DNA of 64,000 nt from Deltaproteobacteria bacterium. GTDB taxonomy: Bacteria; Desulfobacterota; JAFDED01. Under the pieces are notes generated by a model that worked only from the letters and a program-made list of their open reading frames with translations, ran no database searches and was not told the DNA's origin. Positions 50,281 through 59,057 of this stretch are shown here, one piece after another. The stretch lies in assembly GCA_019310535.1 (NCBI GenBank), contig JAFDED010000010.1:1-64000 (forward strand), written 5' to 3'. Position 1 is the first letter of the stretch. Each line of letters starts with the position of its first letter. The translations under genes were made by a program, and so were the position numbers.

Positions 50281-51218
50281 TCCAAAACCTTTCGGATTCG
50301 CACTTTTTTTACATCCATCTCCCCCAGGCCCATTCGGTGTGCGGCCGCGATGTGGCGGACCTGTCTCCCCTCGAATTGTGCGCCATACCAGGAGGCCAGG
50401 GTAACAGCATAGGCGTCCACGGCCACTGGGTCTTCGCCCGCCACAATGATATCCAGCCTCTGCTTCCGACCCGGGCCGGAGGGCCCTCCCTGGATCATCG
50501 CCTGCGTGGCATCCACTACGGTCAACTTGGCACGCACCACGGTGGAAAGGTCTGCGATAGCTTGATCAATATCGTAAACGGAGTGAAAAGAGTATCGATC
50601 CCAGATAACTCCCATCAGGTTTTTCATGCCCAGCGTCACACCGGTGGACATGTGCGATTTGGCCACCGGGGCATTGATGAGCACATCTGCGTCTATCACA
50701 TCGCGCAGGATATCAACGCTTCTGAGCTGCTTACCTCTGGGGACAGCCACTTTGCGGAAGAATTTGCGATCGGCCAGAACAAAGGCATGCGTTTTTGGGA
50801 TTCCCTTGACGGAATCCCGTATACCTGATTTTTCCAGACAGACAGTCGGCTGCCTGATTGGATGATCCAGCACCAGCACTTGAGCGGCACCCGCTTGAAT
50901 AGATTGCCGGGCCAGCTCGGCCACGACCTCCGGGTGGGTCGTACTGCCCCATGACGGCGGATTGGGGAATCCAATGTTCGGCTTGATTACAACATGATCT
51001 CCCCTGGACACATAACGCTCCATGCCTCCCAATAGCTGAATGGCGCGCCTCACTGCCCCGGCCGGTCCTTTCCGCTTGACCACGACCAATTCAGGCGCCT
51101 CTACAGCATGGACTGATGAACCGGGGAATGCCATCACGACAGCGCTCCCCATCACCACGCCAACGGTGTTCTGTAAAAATTCTCTGCGATTTATCACACT
51201 CATTGTCGATACTTTCAT
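50277..51218 (-). CDS. Tat-exported DUF362 protein
   Basis: A 313-aa protein with the twin-arginine signal NRREFLQNTVGVVMGSAVVMAF near residue 10, so it is exported folded. The DUF362 fold is recognised by VVIKPNIGFPNPPSWGSTTHPEVV, GVTLGMKNLMGVIWDRYSFH and VVDATQAMIQGGPSGPG, with VAGEDPVAVDAYAVTLASW near the end. DUF362 domains often sit beside or inside ferredoxin proteins in anaerobes. Here the polyferredoxin gene starts within its stop codon. Function is unknown, possibly periplasmic electron transfer or metal-site assembly. Start ATG 51218 is provisional, and ATG 51203 (MSVINRREF) is equally good. Confidence 0.82.
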   Translation of the reverse strand: MKVSTMSVINRREFLQNTVGVVMGSAVVMAFPGSSVHAVEAPELVVVKRKGPAGAVRRAIQLLGGMERYVSRGDHVVIKPNIGFPNPPSWGSTTHPEVVAELARQSIQAGAAQVLVLDHPIRQPTVCLEKSGIRDSVKGIPKTHAFVLADRKFFRKVAVPRGKQLRSVDILRDVIDADVLINAPVAKSHMSTGVTLGMKNLMGVIWDRYSFHSVYDIDQAIADLSTVVRAKLTVVDATQAMIQGGPSGPGRKQRLDIIVAGEDPVAVDAYAVTLASWYGAQFEGRQVRHIAAAHRMGLGEMDVKKVRIRKVLD

Positions 51219-51320
51219 TCTTCAGTAAAAGTCGCTTGAAAACCTGAGTCCGGCATCGCTTTGTCCCCGGTAATGAACTAATCTCCCTGGGGTGCAGTCA
51301 AAGGTGCTTTTCGTTGGAAA

Positions 51321-52472
51321 TTACGTTTTTTCAAACGGATCGAAAAGCTTTCGGTACTCTTCCAGAGCGTATCGATCCGTCATGCCGGCCAGGTAGTCGC
51401 ATATGACCACCTCGGGATCTTCCTGCAATGTCCTGCGGAAAAAATGGGGTGGAAGCTGGTTTATATTATTCCTGTATGACTGGAAGAGAGACTCCAGGAT
51501 CATTTCGGCCTTTTGCGCCATACGCACTACGCGGTAATGCCGATAAAGACGCTCGAGGAGCACCTCCTTGAGAACCTGATTTTTTTTCTGCATTGCCGGG
51601 CTGAAAGCAACGATGATCTCCTGGCTGTTCCGAACATCTCCTCCGCTGCTAATCCCCAAATTCATGATGTTTCTTTCAATCTGGTGGATCACATCTGTTA
51701 CCTGCATGTTGATGAGAGATCGAATACACTGGTGTTTATGAATTTCAAAATCGGCATCCGGATAATCGCGGCAAATCCTGGCATACGTCTCCTCCCACAA
51801 TTCAACCCCGCGTAGATCTTCTGCTTTAATGAGGGAAGAGGTGAGGCCGTCGTCAAGGTCATGGTTATTGTAAGTGATCTCGTCGGCAATATCCACTATC
51901 ATGGCTTCCAGGCTGGGTCTTTTTTGGGGATCGAACCGATTACTCACGGGGTGATCATAGTCTGTACCGTGTTTTATGATTCCTTCACGCACCTCCCATG
52001 TCAGGTTAAGCCCGGGAAACTGCGGATATCGTCTTTCCAGCACCTCCACCACGCGCAGCCCCTGCTGGTTGTGCTCAAAACCGCCATGCCCCTCCATGAG
52101 CCGGTTCAGCGCCCGTTCCCCGGAATGGCCAAAGGGCGTGTGTCCGAGATCGTGGGCCAGAGCAATGGCCTCTGCCAGCTCCTCATTGAGCCGGAGTATA
52201 CGGGCGATACTCCGGGTGATTTGCGCCACCTCGATCGTATGGGTCAAGCGGGTCCGGTAATAATCCCCTTCATGATTGACAAAGACCTGGGTTTTATACT
52301 CCAGACGGCGGAATGCTGAGCAGTGGATAATACGATCACGGTCGCGGACAAAAGCCGAGCGAAGGGGGTGTTCTTCCTCCGGATACTCGCGTCCTCTGGT
52401 CTCACTGCTTCGGTGAGCATAAGGAGCCAGATACTCATGCTCAACCTTTTCCAGCTCCTCGCGAACTAACAT
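51321..52472 (-). CDS. dgt: HD-domain dGTP triphosphohydrolase-like protein
   Basis: A 383-aa HD-superfamily enzyme of the dGTPase family, hydrolysing dNTP to nucleoside plus triphosphate. The metal-binding His78, His107, Asp108 and the later Asp of the HD site lie in RTRLTHTIEVAQ and AIALAHDLGHTPFGHSGERAL. The N-terminal RDRDRIIHCSAFRRLEYKTQVF is the family signature, and GLNLTWEVREGIIKHGTDY follows. Length matches the bacterial long-type enzyme. Upstream spacing to the WbpA-like stop is 38 bp, but no functional tie to glycan genes is evident. Relatives act in dNTP pool control or phage defence. Confidence 0.88.
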   Translation of the reverse strand: MLVREELEKVEHEYLAPYAHRSSETRGREYPEEEHPLRSAFVRDRDRIIHCSAFRRLEYKTQVFVNHEGDYYRTRLTHTIEVAQITRSIARILRLNEELAEAIALAHDLGHTPFGHSGERALNRLMEGHGGFEHNQQGLRVVEVLERRYPQFPGLNLTWEVREGIIKHGTDYDHPVSNRFDPQKRPSLEAMIVDIADEITYNNHDLDDGLTSSLIKAEDLRGVELWEETYARICRDYPDADFEIHKHQCIRSLINMQVTDVIHQIERNIMNLGISSGGDVRNSQEIIVAFSPAMQKKNQVLKEVLLERLYRHYRVVRMAQKAEMILESLFQSYRNNINQLPPHFFRRTLQEDPEVVICDYLAGMTDRYALEEYRKLFDPFEKT

Positions 52473-52510
52473 GGCTTCTCAAAAAAGTCGCGCCCGGGAA
52501 GGCTAAGTTT

Positions 52511-53926
52511 TTATGAGGGATCTTGGGGCGAAGCACCACCATACATCGTCCGGGCCGTTGCAACGCCGGGTTCTGACGCGCGCATTTTATCTTTTCCTAT
52601 TCCCCGGAAGAAAAAACCGAGAGACCCGGCTAAATCGCCGGGTATGACATTCCGGCCATCCACGATGAACGGTGTGCGCATAAGTTGATGGACGTGGGCC
52701 AGGTCTAAATTGAAATATTCTTTGTGTTTTGTGACGATGGCCATGCAGTCTGCGTCCCGCAGGACATCATCCAGATTTCGCGTCAGCGGAATACAGGAAA
52801 AATCGGAATTACGAACATGGGGATCGTGAGCTACAGCTCGGATTTCCTCTGAGGCAAGTTCTTCTATGATGGAAAACGCCGGTGAGTTCCTCGTATCATC
52901 GCTATCCTCCAGGTAAGCTACCCCTAATATGGCCACCCGCGCGTCCAGAAGCCGTACGCCAAGCTCTCGGAGCCCGTTTATAATTAAGCCGGCCATGTGG
53001 AAGGGCATAAAGTCATTAATATGACGCGCCAAGCGAATGAACGAGGTCTCCATGGGCCATTTGCCATATCGTTGCAGCCCGTAGCGCAATAACCAGGTAT
53101 CTTTAGGAAGGCAATGCCCTCCCACCCCCGGGCCGGGAAGGTGCATATGTCGCTCGGCCCTGGAGTTGATCAGTTCACGGATCTTGAAGACATCCACCCC
53201 GAGGTTCTCAGAAATGAGAGCCATCTCGTTGGCAAAAGCAATGTTTACGTCTCTATATGCGTTTTCCATGGTTTTCGCGACCTCGACTGTGAGCACGTCG
53301 GCGGAATAGATGGCTTCCTTCACTATTTCTCTGTACATCTCCACAGCACGACGCTCGCTCTCCGGGCATATACCTCCAACGATCCGAGGAAGTTCCTGGA
53401 TATACCGGATCAGCCTGCCCGGCATAACTCGTTCATACGAGTATGCCAGGTAAAAATCAAGACTGCCTTTCATGCCTGATTCACGCTCCAGGATGGGCTG
53501 AATCACGTGTTGAGTGGTACCCGGCGCCACAGTAGATTCAGTGATGACCAGTGCTCCGCGCCTAAGATATCTACCCACCTGCTGACAAACCTCTTTCAGA
53601 GATTCGTATCTGGGCCGATGGTTCTTACCTTCTGTAGGGGTTTGCACGTCAATCAGGATGATATCCATGTCCCTTATGACCGAGAAATCATCGGTGACTC
53701 TGAAGCTCCCCTTGGCAACCACCTTTGCAATAAGCTCTTCCAGACCCGGCTCATTCCCCTCGATGGGAGACTGGCCGGCATTGAGGGCTTCAATTTTCCA
53801 GCCGGATCGTCGGGATTGGCGCTGAATCCCGGTTACGTCAAAGCCATCCACATCGGCTAAAAGGGCTGCACATGGGATTCCCACGTAACCCATACCGACT
53901 ACGGCAATCCTTTTTTCAATACTCAT
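52511..53926 (-). CDS. UDP-sugar 6-dehydrogenase (WbpA/WecC-like)
   Basis: A 471-aa NAD-dependent nucleotide-sugar dehydrogenase, oxidising C6 of a UDP-sugar to the uronic acid in two steps. The Rossmann motif AVVGMGYVG is near residues 8-16. ESTVAPGTTQ lies near 130-139 and SYERVMPGR near 163-171. The catalytic Cys272 is in GVGGHCLPKD. The C-terminal domain begins at about residue 330 with VAILGVAYLEDSDDTRNSPA, which is typical. WbpA/WecC act on UDP-GlcNAc or UDP-ManNAc. With the WbpB-WbpD fusion nearby, the first steps of a di-N-acetylated uronic acid pathway are plausible. TGGAG lies 13 nt before the ATG, and the gene is 32 bp after the pseudo-ligase. Confidence 0.9.
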   Translation of the reverse strand: MSIEKRIAVVGMGYVGIPCAALLADVDGFDVTGIQRQSRRSGWKIEALNAGQSPIEGNEPGLEELIAKVVAKGSFRVTDDFSVIRDMDIILIDVQTPTEGKNHRPRYESLKEVCQQVGRYLRRGALVITESTVAPGTTQHVIQPILERESGMKGSLDFYLAYSYERVMPGRLIRYIQELPRIVGGICPESERRAVEMYREIVKEAIYSADVLTVEVAKTMENAYRDVNIAFANEMALISENLGVDVFKIRELINSRAERHMHLPGPGVGGHCLPKDTWLLRYGLQRYGKWPMETSFIRLARHINDFMPFHMAGLIINGLRELGVRLLDARVAILGVAYLEDSDDTRNSPAFSIIEELASEEIRAVAHDPHVRNSDFSCIPLTRNLDDVLRDADCMAIVTKHKEYFNLDLAHVHQLMRTPFIVDGRNVIPGDLAGSLGFFFRGIGKDKMRASEPGVATARTMYGGASPQDPS

Positions 53927-53958
53927 GAGGGCCGCTCCATTTTATAAATTCGAAATTC

Positions 53959-55266
53959 TCATAGGATGTCCTGGCGGCGATCGATGATCCGGTTGCCATT
54001 GCGAAGGTGTTCCCTGATGGTATCGGCCTCTACCAGCCGGATCCGCGCCGGTAACAGGAGAGTTTCCTCGATCTCCCGCTGAATTCGACGGATCATCATG
54101 ACCATTTCTTTCATTTCGTCCGAGAACATGTCTGCCCTCACTTCCACCCATATTTCCATAACGTCCAGATGCCGCTCGCGATCGAGGAAAACGAGAAAAT
54201 TAGGCCGCACCATTTTCACTTCTCGAAGGAACATCTCTATTTTGTCCGGATTGACCAGGGTGCCCCGAACCACCGCCGCCTGGTCCGTTCTTCCTGCCAA
54301 GGGTGCCATACGTACCAGGGTTCGCCCGCATGAACACGCTTCAGGCATAAGGCGGGTCAGGTTTTTAGTCCGATACCGGATCAAAGGAAAGGCCTGAGTC
54401 ATCACAGTGGTCAGGATAAGTTCACCCAGTTCCCCGGGCGGCACAGGCTCTCCGGTCTTGGGATCCACCACTTCCGGAATGAAATGATCCTCGCAAATGT
54501 GCAACCCCTCTCGCTGTTTACACTCGAAAGCCACTATTGACGGGATGACGTCGTGAATGCTGTATAGACCCGAGGCTCGAATGTAAAGAGTCTCCTCGAT
54601 CCTGGCTCGTACCTGCTCGATCAATGGCTCTCCGATCAGCAAGGCCTTTTTCAATGAAAGCGTATTCGGATCGATCCCCATTTCCTGGATGATGCTACCC
54701 AGATGCAAAGCATATGATGGTGAGGAGATAAGGACCGTCACACGGTAGTCCTGCAGGACCATCGCCCGCTTGTACGCATTAACACTGGAGGTGGAAATAT
54801 AAGCGGCGCCTAATCGCTCAACAGCGCCCTGGAATTGTTGACCTAAATCGGCCAGGCCATGGTCGAGGCATGACTGTACAATGTCTTCCTCCGTCACACC
54901 CGCCGCCGCCAACGCCCGACACCCCAGCTCATTCCAGTTCTTGACATCATTGCGGGTGTATCCCACCACCACTGGGACTGATGCATTTCCCATAGAGGTG
55001 TGAATGCGAACGACATCACGCAAAGGAACTGCGAATATACCGAATGGATAGTTCTCGGTAAGGTCTTCATCCACTGTGAACGGAAGGACTGTCAGATCCT
55101 TCAGACTTTGTATCCGGGTGGGATGTATTTCTCTTTTGTCAAAGATGCCGCGGTAGAAAGAAACATTTTTATAAGCGCGGTTAATCGTTGATTGGAACCT
55201 TTCCAGTTGCAAATGTTCCAATTCTTTTCTCTCAAGGCTCTCTCCGTCCGGATCCCAAATCCTCAT
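53959..55266 (-). CDS. PaaK-like protein with degenerate adenylation motifs (probable pseudoenzyme)
   Basis: A 435-aa paralogue of the phenylacetate-CoA ligase encoded 6 kb away, aligning over its full length. The ATP-binding loop SSGTTGKP of the ligase is SMGNASVP here (residues 91-98), so the invariant Thr-Thr-Gly-Lys is gone. YRTRDITRL is YRTKNLTRL (Asp lost), the GLSE motif is SIHD, and the C-terminal catalytic Lys (K423 in the ligase) is Asn423. The fold-supporting Cys motif CSCGRT is kept. The reading frame is intact and codon use normal. It probably keeps a structural or sensing role, though a catalytic function on a different substrate cannot be excluded. It follows LivF by 108 bp. 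Confidence 0.85.
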   Translation of the reverse strand: MRIWDPDGESLERKELEHLQLERFQSTINRAYKNVSFYRGIFDKREIHPTRIQSLKDLTVLPFTVDEDLTENYPFGIFAVPLRDVVRIHTSMGNASVPVVVGYTRNDVKNWNELGCRALAAAGVTEEDIVQSCLDHGLADLGQQFQGAVERLGAAYISTSSVNAYKRAMVLQDYRVTVLISSPSYALHLGSIIQEMGIDPNTLSLKKALLIGEPLIEQVRARIEETLYIRASGLYSIHDVIPSIVAFECKQREGLHICEDHFIPEVVDPKTGEPVPPGELGELILTTVMTQAFPLIRYRTKNLTRLMPEACSCGRTLVRMAPLAGRTDQAAVVRGTLVNPDKIEMFLREVKMVRPNFLVFLDRERHLDVMEIWVEVRADMFSDEMKEMVMMIRRIQREIEETLLLPARIRLVEADTIREHLRNGNRIIDRRQDIL

Positions 55267-55374
55267 CGCTTACCCCGCGGATTCACCTAACTTAATGGCA
55301 AATTTACTTTTTTTAACGCAGACTGTCAAGCGAGCGGCCATCACACATAAGGATACGAATTTCCTGACCGATAT

Positions 55375-56112
55375 TTACCTCTCCCAGATTTCCCGATAAT
55401 CCCTTCCGAGGTATGCACGCTTCACGTCCTGGTTCTCCAGCAAGTTCTCCTTTTTACCCTGGAAGATCACACGGCCGGTTTCCAGAACATAACCCCGGTC
55501 CGCAACGCTGAGCGCGGCTCTGGCGTTCTGCTCTACCAGTAGAATAGTAGTCCCCCGCTCCCGGAGTTTGCGTATTACTTCAAACAAGTCCCTGACAATG
55601 AGGGGCGCCAAACCCATGGATGGTTCATCCAGCAAAAGCAACTTGGGACGAGACATGAGTGCTCGGCCGATGGCCAGCATCTGCTGTTCACCCCCGGAGA
55701 GCGTGCCAGCCAGTTGGCCTTTGCGTTTTTCCAGGATAGGGAATAGTGCAAATACCATCTCCATGTCTGCCCGGATATCTTCTTTCGGCTCCCGGCCATA
55801 GCGAGGATATGCTCCCAGGATCAAATTATCATGAACGCTCAGGGGCCCGAAAATCTGTCGTCCTTCAGGCACCTGGGAAACACCCGCTCTGACGATTCGC
55901 TCAGGAGACCAGCCCGTTATTTGCCGGTCCTGGAACCAGATTTCCCCCTGAGCAGGCGTGATAAGGCCCGAAATAGTGTGAAGTGTAGTTGTCTTGCCGG
56001 CACCGTTGGCACCTATAAGGGTTACGATTTCTCCCGGACGCACATGCAGAGAGACCCCCTTGAGAGCTTGGATCTTACCATAAAATGTGTGGATGCTCAC
56101 CACTTTAAGCAT
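55375..56112 (-). CDS. livF: Branched-chain amino acid-type ABC transporter ATP-binding protein LivF
   Basis: A 245-aa ATPase. The ATG at 56112 has GGGG 7 nt upstream and overlaps the livG stop by 8 nt, while the GTG at 56127 is an alternative. MLKVVSIHTFYGKIQALKGVSL is the usual LivF N-terminus. Walker A GANGAGKT is at 34-41, the signature LSGGEQQMLAIGRALM, and Walker B LLLLDEPSMGLAP. LivF forms a heterodimer with LivG on the inner membrane and powers import. Confidence 0.93.
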   Translation of the reverse strand: MLKVVSIHTFYGKIQALKGVSLHVRPGEIVTLIGANGAGKTTTLHTISGLITPAQGEIWFQDRQITGWSPERIVRAGVSQVPEGRQIFGPLSVHDNLILGAYPRYGREPKEDIRADMEMVFALFPILEKRKGQLAGTLSGGEQQMLAIGRALMSRPKLLLLDEPSMGLAPLIVRDLFEVIRKLRERGTTILLVEQNARAALSVADRGYVLETGRVIFQGKKENLLENQDVKRAYLGRDYREIWER

Positions 56113-56878
56113 TCCTGATCCCCTCACCCAAATAGGCGCGTATAACTTCCTCGTTATTTTGCACTCCCCTGGGGGTGTCCTCGGCTATTTTCTGGCCGCG
56201 ATCAAGAACAACGACCTCGTCGGAGATGTTCATGATCAGATCCATGTCATGATCCACCATGAGGAGGTTGATCCCCTGCTGTCGCAATTGGGATAAAATA
56301 TCAACCATGGCGGTCTTTTCAGACTCGTTCAGTCCGGATACGGGCTCATCCAGAAGAATCAGTTCCGGCTCGGTAGCCATGGCACGAGCCAACTCAAGGA
56401 GGCGTTGTTCACCAAAAGAAAGATTCTCCGCCAACTCTGAACTCCTGTGGTCCAGGCCGACCCGGGCGAGCACTTCATAAGCCTTCCGCTGTGTGTGTTT
56501 CTCTTCCTTACGCATCCGTTGAAGCCGCAGTCCTGCTCCCAAAAAACCCGTTCTTGTCATCAGGTGGCGGCCAACCATGACGTTTTCCAAGACCGTCATG
56601 TTCCCGAAATTTTGAACGTTTTGAAATGTGCGCGATATCCCGAGCCGGGCCACCTGGTGAACCGCAAGGTCTCTAAGGGAACGCCCTCTGAGCCTTACGT
56701 CTCCTGTGGTGGGCTTAATGAAGCCGTTGATAACATTGAACAGGGTGGTCTTGCCTGCGCCGTTGGGCCCGATTATGGCTTTTATCTGGCCGGCATAAGT
56801 CCGAAAGCTCACCCCTGCCACGGCTATCAGCCCTCCAAAGGCTCTCGTCACTCTGACGGTCTCTAACAAAGGTTCCAT
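56105..56878 (-). CDS. livG: Branched-chain amino acid-type ABC transporter ATP-binding protein LivG
   Basis: A 257-aa ATPase. Walker A GPNGAGKT is at 37-44. The signature is NLSFGEQRLLELARAM, with the Phe instead of Gly in LSGGE that is normal for LivG. Walker B LILLDEPVSGLN and LLMVDHDMDLIM with the switch His follow. The family's GISRTFQNVQNFGNMTVLENVMVGRH segment is also present. It is separated from livM by 36 bp. Confidence 0.93.
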   Translation of the reverse strand: MEPLLETVRVTRAFGGLIAVAGVSFRTYAGQIKAIIGPNGAGKTTLFNVINGFIKPTTGDVRLRGRSLRDLAVHQVARLGISRTFQNVQNFGNMTVLENVMVGRHLMTRTGFLGAGLRLQRMRKEEKHTQRKAYEVLARVGLDHRSSELAENLSFGEQRLLELARAMATEPELILLDEPVSGLNESEKTAMVDILSQLRQQGINLLMVDHDMDLIMNISDEVVVLDRGQKIAEDTPRGVQNNEEVIRAYLGEGIRNA

Positions 56879-56914
56879 GCGCGTTCCACGGTTAAAAAGC
56901 TTCAGTTCCCGTGC

Positions 56915-57859
56915 TCACCGCAGCCAACGGCAAACCACATCAGGTATGCAGCCGGCCAGCCCTCGAGGTAAAAACATTACCATAGATAACAGTATTGCCC
57001 CGTAAATGAGCACATCATAATCCTTGAACACCCGCAGGTACTCCGGGAGAAATGTCAGGATGGCCGCACCCAGCACTGCTCCCCACAAACTGTGCCTTCC
57101 TCCGACGACAACCATAATCAGCAATAAAATGGAGAACATCAGCCCAAAAGTCCCGGGGCTTAGAAATGTTATGAAGTGAGCATACAGGCTCCCGGCTAAT
57201 GAGGCATAAACGGCACTCAGAACGAAAATCTGGAGTTTAAACCGCGAGACGTTCACGCCCATGGCATTGGCCGCCGTCTCACTGCCGTGAATGGATCTAA
57301 GTGCCCTTCCCACGCGGGAATGAATAATGTTCATGGAAAAAAGGAAGATCAACCATGCAATTGCCCAGACAAAAAAATAATAGGAAATATCGCTATCCAA
57401 CGTATGCCCAAAGATCCGGATATTTGGGATATCGCCGAACCCGGACGGGCCGCCGGTGAGGTCGATCAATTCGTTAAAGGAGATAAAAACGATTTCGCCG
57501 AACCCCAGGGTAGCCATGGCCAGATAGTGGCCCCGCAGCTTAAGAGTGGGCATGCCCACAACGAACGCCACAGAAGCGGTGAACAAAGCGGCCATCACCA
57601 TGGCCGGCCAAGGTCCCAGCCCGCAGCGAGTGGTAAGAATTCCTGAAGTATAAGCCCCGAGGCCGTAAAATGCAGCGTGGCCCAGGGATATCTGGCCTGC
57701 ATAGCCCATCAGCATACATAATCCCGTGGCGATGATCGTGTTGATCCCCACGAAAATCATTATGCTGAGGTAATAAACGTTCAGTGGAAGAAGGGGAAAG
57801 AGCAGAATGACCGCTGCAAAAATCAACAGGGCTATTCTGTTTTTTCGATCCATGGACAC
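56915..57859 (-). CDS. livM: Branched-chain amino acid-type ABC permease LivM
   Basis: A 314-aa polytopic permease with GTG or ATG start (57859 or 57853). LivM features are the MLMGYAGQISLGHAAFYGLGAYTSG loop near residue 50, LATLGFGEIVFI-like MATLGFGEI, DLTGGPSGFGDIP, and SRVGRALRSIHGSETAANAMGVN, the cytoplasmic loop that contacts the ATPase. Seven or more hydrophobic helices are visible. It works with LivH as the transmembrane channel. Confidence 0.92.
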   Translation of the reverse strand: MSMDRKNRIALLIFAAVILLFPLLPLNVYYLSIMIFVGINTIIATGLCMLMGYAGQISLGHAAFYGLGAYTSGILTTRCGLGPWPAMVMAALFTASVAFVVGMPTLKLRGHYLAMATLGFGEIVFISFNELIDLTGGPSGFGDIPNIRIFGHTLDSDISYYFFVWAIAWLIFLFSMNIIHSRVGRALRSIHGSETAANAMGVNVSRFKLQIFVLSAVYASLAGSLYAHFITFLSPGTFGLMFSILLLIMVVVGGRHSLWGAVLGAAILTFLPEYLRVFKDYDVLIYGAILLSMVMFLPRGLAGCIPDVVCRWLR

Positions 57860-57900
57860 ACCATTTGTTCATACATTCGATTTTCTTAAACAGCCGGGGT

Positions 57901-58794
57901 TTAAAATTTTTTCAGTTTACCTGCCTCGCGGCTTCCCATCAGGCCGCTGGGTCGGAAAAAGAGCACCATGAGCAACACAAACAGGGCGATGGCGTCTTTA
58001 AATCCCGAATGGATCAGCCCGGCTCCCAGAGATTCCAGAATCCCCAGGATGAAACCGGCCAGCACGGCGCCCGTGCCGCTTCCGAGACCGCCCAGCACCG
58101 CGGCACCAAACCCTTTGAGTCCCATTATGGCGCCCTTGTCATACTCCATCAAAGAGATAGGAGTGATGATGATGCCTGCCACCGCTCCTAATGCGGCACT
58201 GAGGGCAAATGAGACCATCACCATTTGTTTGACGTTAATACCCATAAGGCTGGCGGCCATCCGGTTGACGGCGCAGGCCCGCATGGCTTTGCCAAAAACG
58301 GTAAATTCGAAAAACAGGCCCAGAGCCACAACCACCGCCAGTGTGATCCCTAAAATCCAGAGGGTCTGGGGCAAAATCGTTGCCCCGAATATAAAAATAG
58401 GATGATCTCCGGAGAAAGGCCGAAGGGTCACCGCCTCTTTTCCCCAGATGAACATGGCCCCGCCCTTGAAAAGGATAGAGGCTGCCAGCGTGATAATGAT
58501 CAAGGTGATGACATCGGGATTGCGCAGGGGATGGATGGTCAGTCGCTCCAGTAGCACTCCCAGGAGAGTGACCAGAATCACGGATCCTGCAAACCCTATT
58601 GCCAGGGGTAGCTTGAGCGCCATAGAAAAGAACACCATGATCATCCCGCCCAGCATGACGAATTCTCCCTGGGCGAAATTGATTATGCCGGTGCTGTTGT
58701 AAATAATGTTGAAGCCCAGCGCCACCATGGCGTAAATACTGCCCACGGTGATTCCGGTCAAGACATACTGAAGGATTTGATCTGCTAAGCTCAC
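57901..58794 (-). CDS. livH: Branched-chain amino acid-type ABC permease LivH
   Basis: A 297-aa polytopic permease with GTG start (58794). LQYVLTGITVGSIYAMVALGFNIIYNSTGIINFAQGEF at the front is the classical LivH signature, and TVFGKAMRACAVNRMAASLMGIN is the ATPase-contact loop. Eight helices are predicted by eye. The 263-bp gap to livK contains repeats and a palindrome, so livK may be expressed at a higher level. Confidence 0.92.
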   Translation of the reverse strand: MSLADQILQYVLTGITVGSIYAMVALGFNIIYNSTGIINFAQGEFVMLGGMIMVFFSMALKLPLAIGFAGSVILVTLLGVLLERLTIHPLRNPDVITLIIITLAASILFKGGAMFIWGKEAVTLRPFSGDHPIFIFGATILPQTLWILGITLAVVVALGLFFEFTVFGKAMRACAVNRMAASLMGINVKQMVMVSFALSAALGAVAGIIITPISLMEYDKGAIMGLKGFGAAVLGGLGSGTGAVLAGFILGILESLGAGLIHSGFKDAIALFVLLMVLFFRPSGLMGSREAGKLKKF

Positions 58795-58841
58795 TTTATC
58801 CAGCTTTTAAGTTTGCCATATAGTATTTTCAACGAAATTGC

Positions 58842-59035
58842 GACAGGATAACAGGATGATCAGGAACCTGTCCGTATTATGTATTAAAAAAAGCTTTTTG
58901 ACAGGATAACAGAATAAATCGGATTTTTTATTGCAACATGCAAATTTAGCAATCAACCTTTCAAAATTTTTAGAAATTGCTAATTTTGTACTGCTAATTG
59001 GTAATTTTGCAATGATTTCCCTGTTATCCTGTCAA
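58842..59035. repeat. Inverted and direct copies of ttgacaggataacag between livK and livH
   Basis: gacaggataacagga occurs at 58842-58856 and ttgacaggataacag at 58898-58912. The exact inverted complement, ctgttatcctgtcaa, is at 59021-59035. The last two can form a 15-bp perfect stem around an AT-rich 108-bp loop. A related gataggattacaggatga lies at 5021-5038. This looks like an AT-rich REP-type element of the kind seen dispersed in deltaproteobacterial genomes. It could stabilise the livK message or attenuate read-through. Confidence 0.75.
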
Positions 59036-59057
59036 GATTTTAAAAGCACTGATTTCT

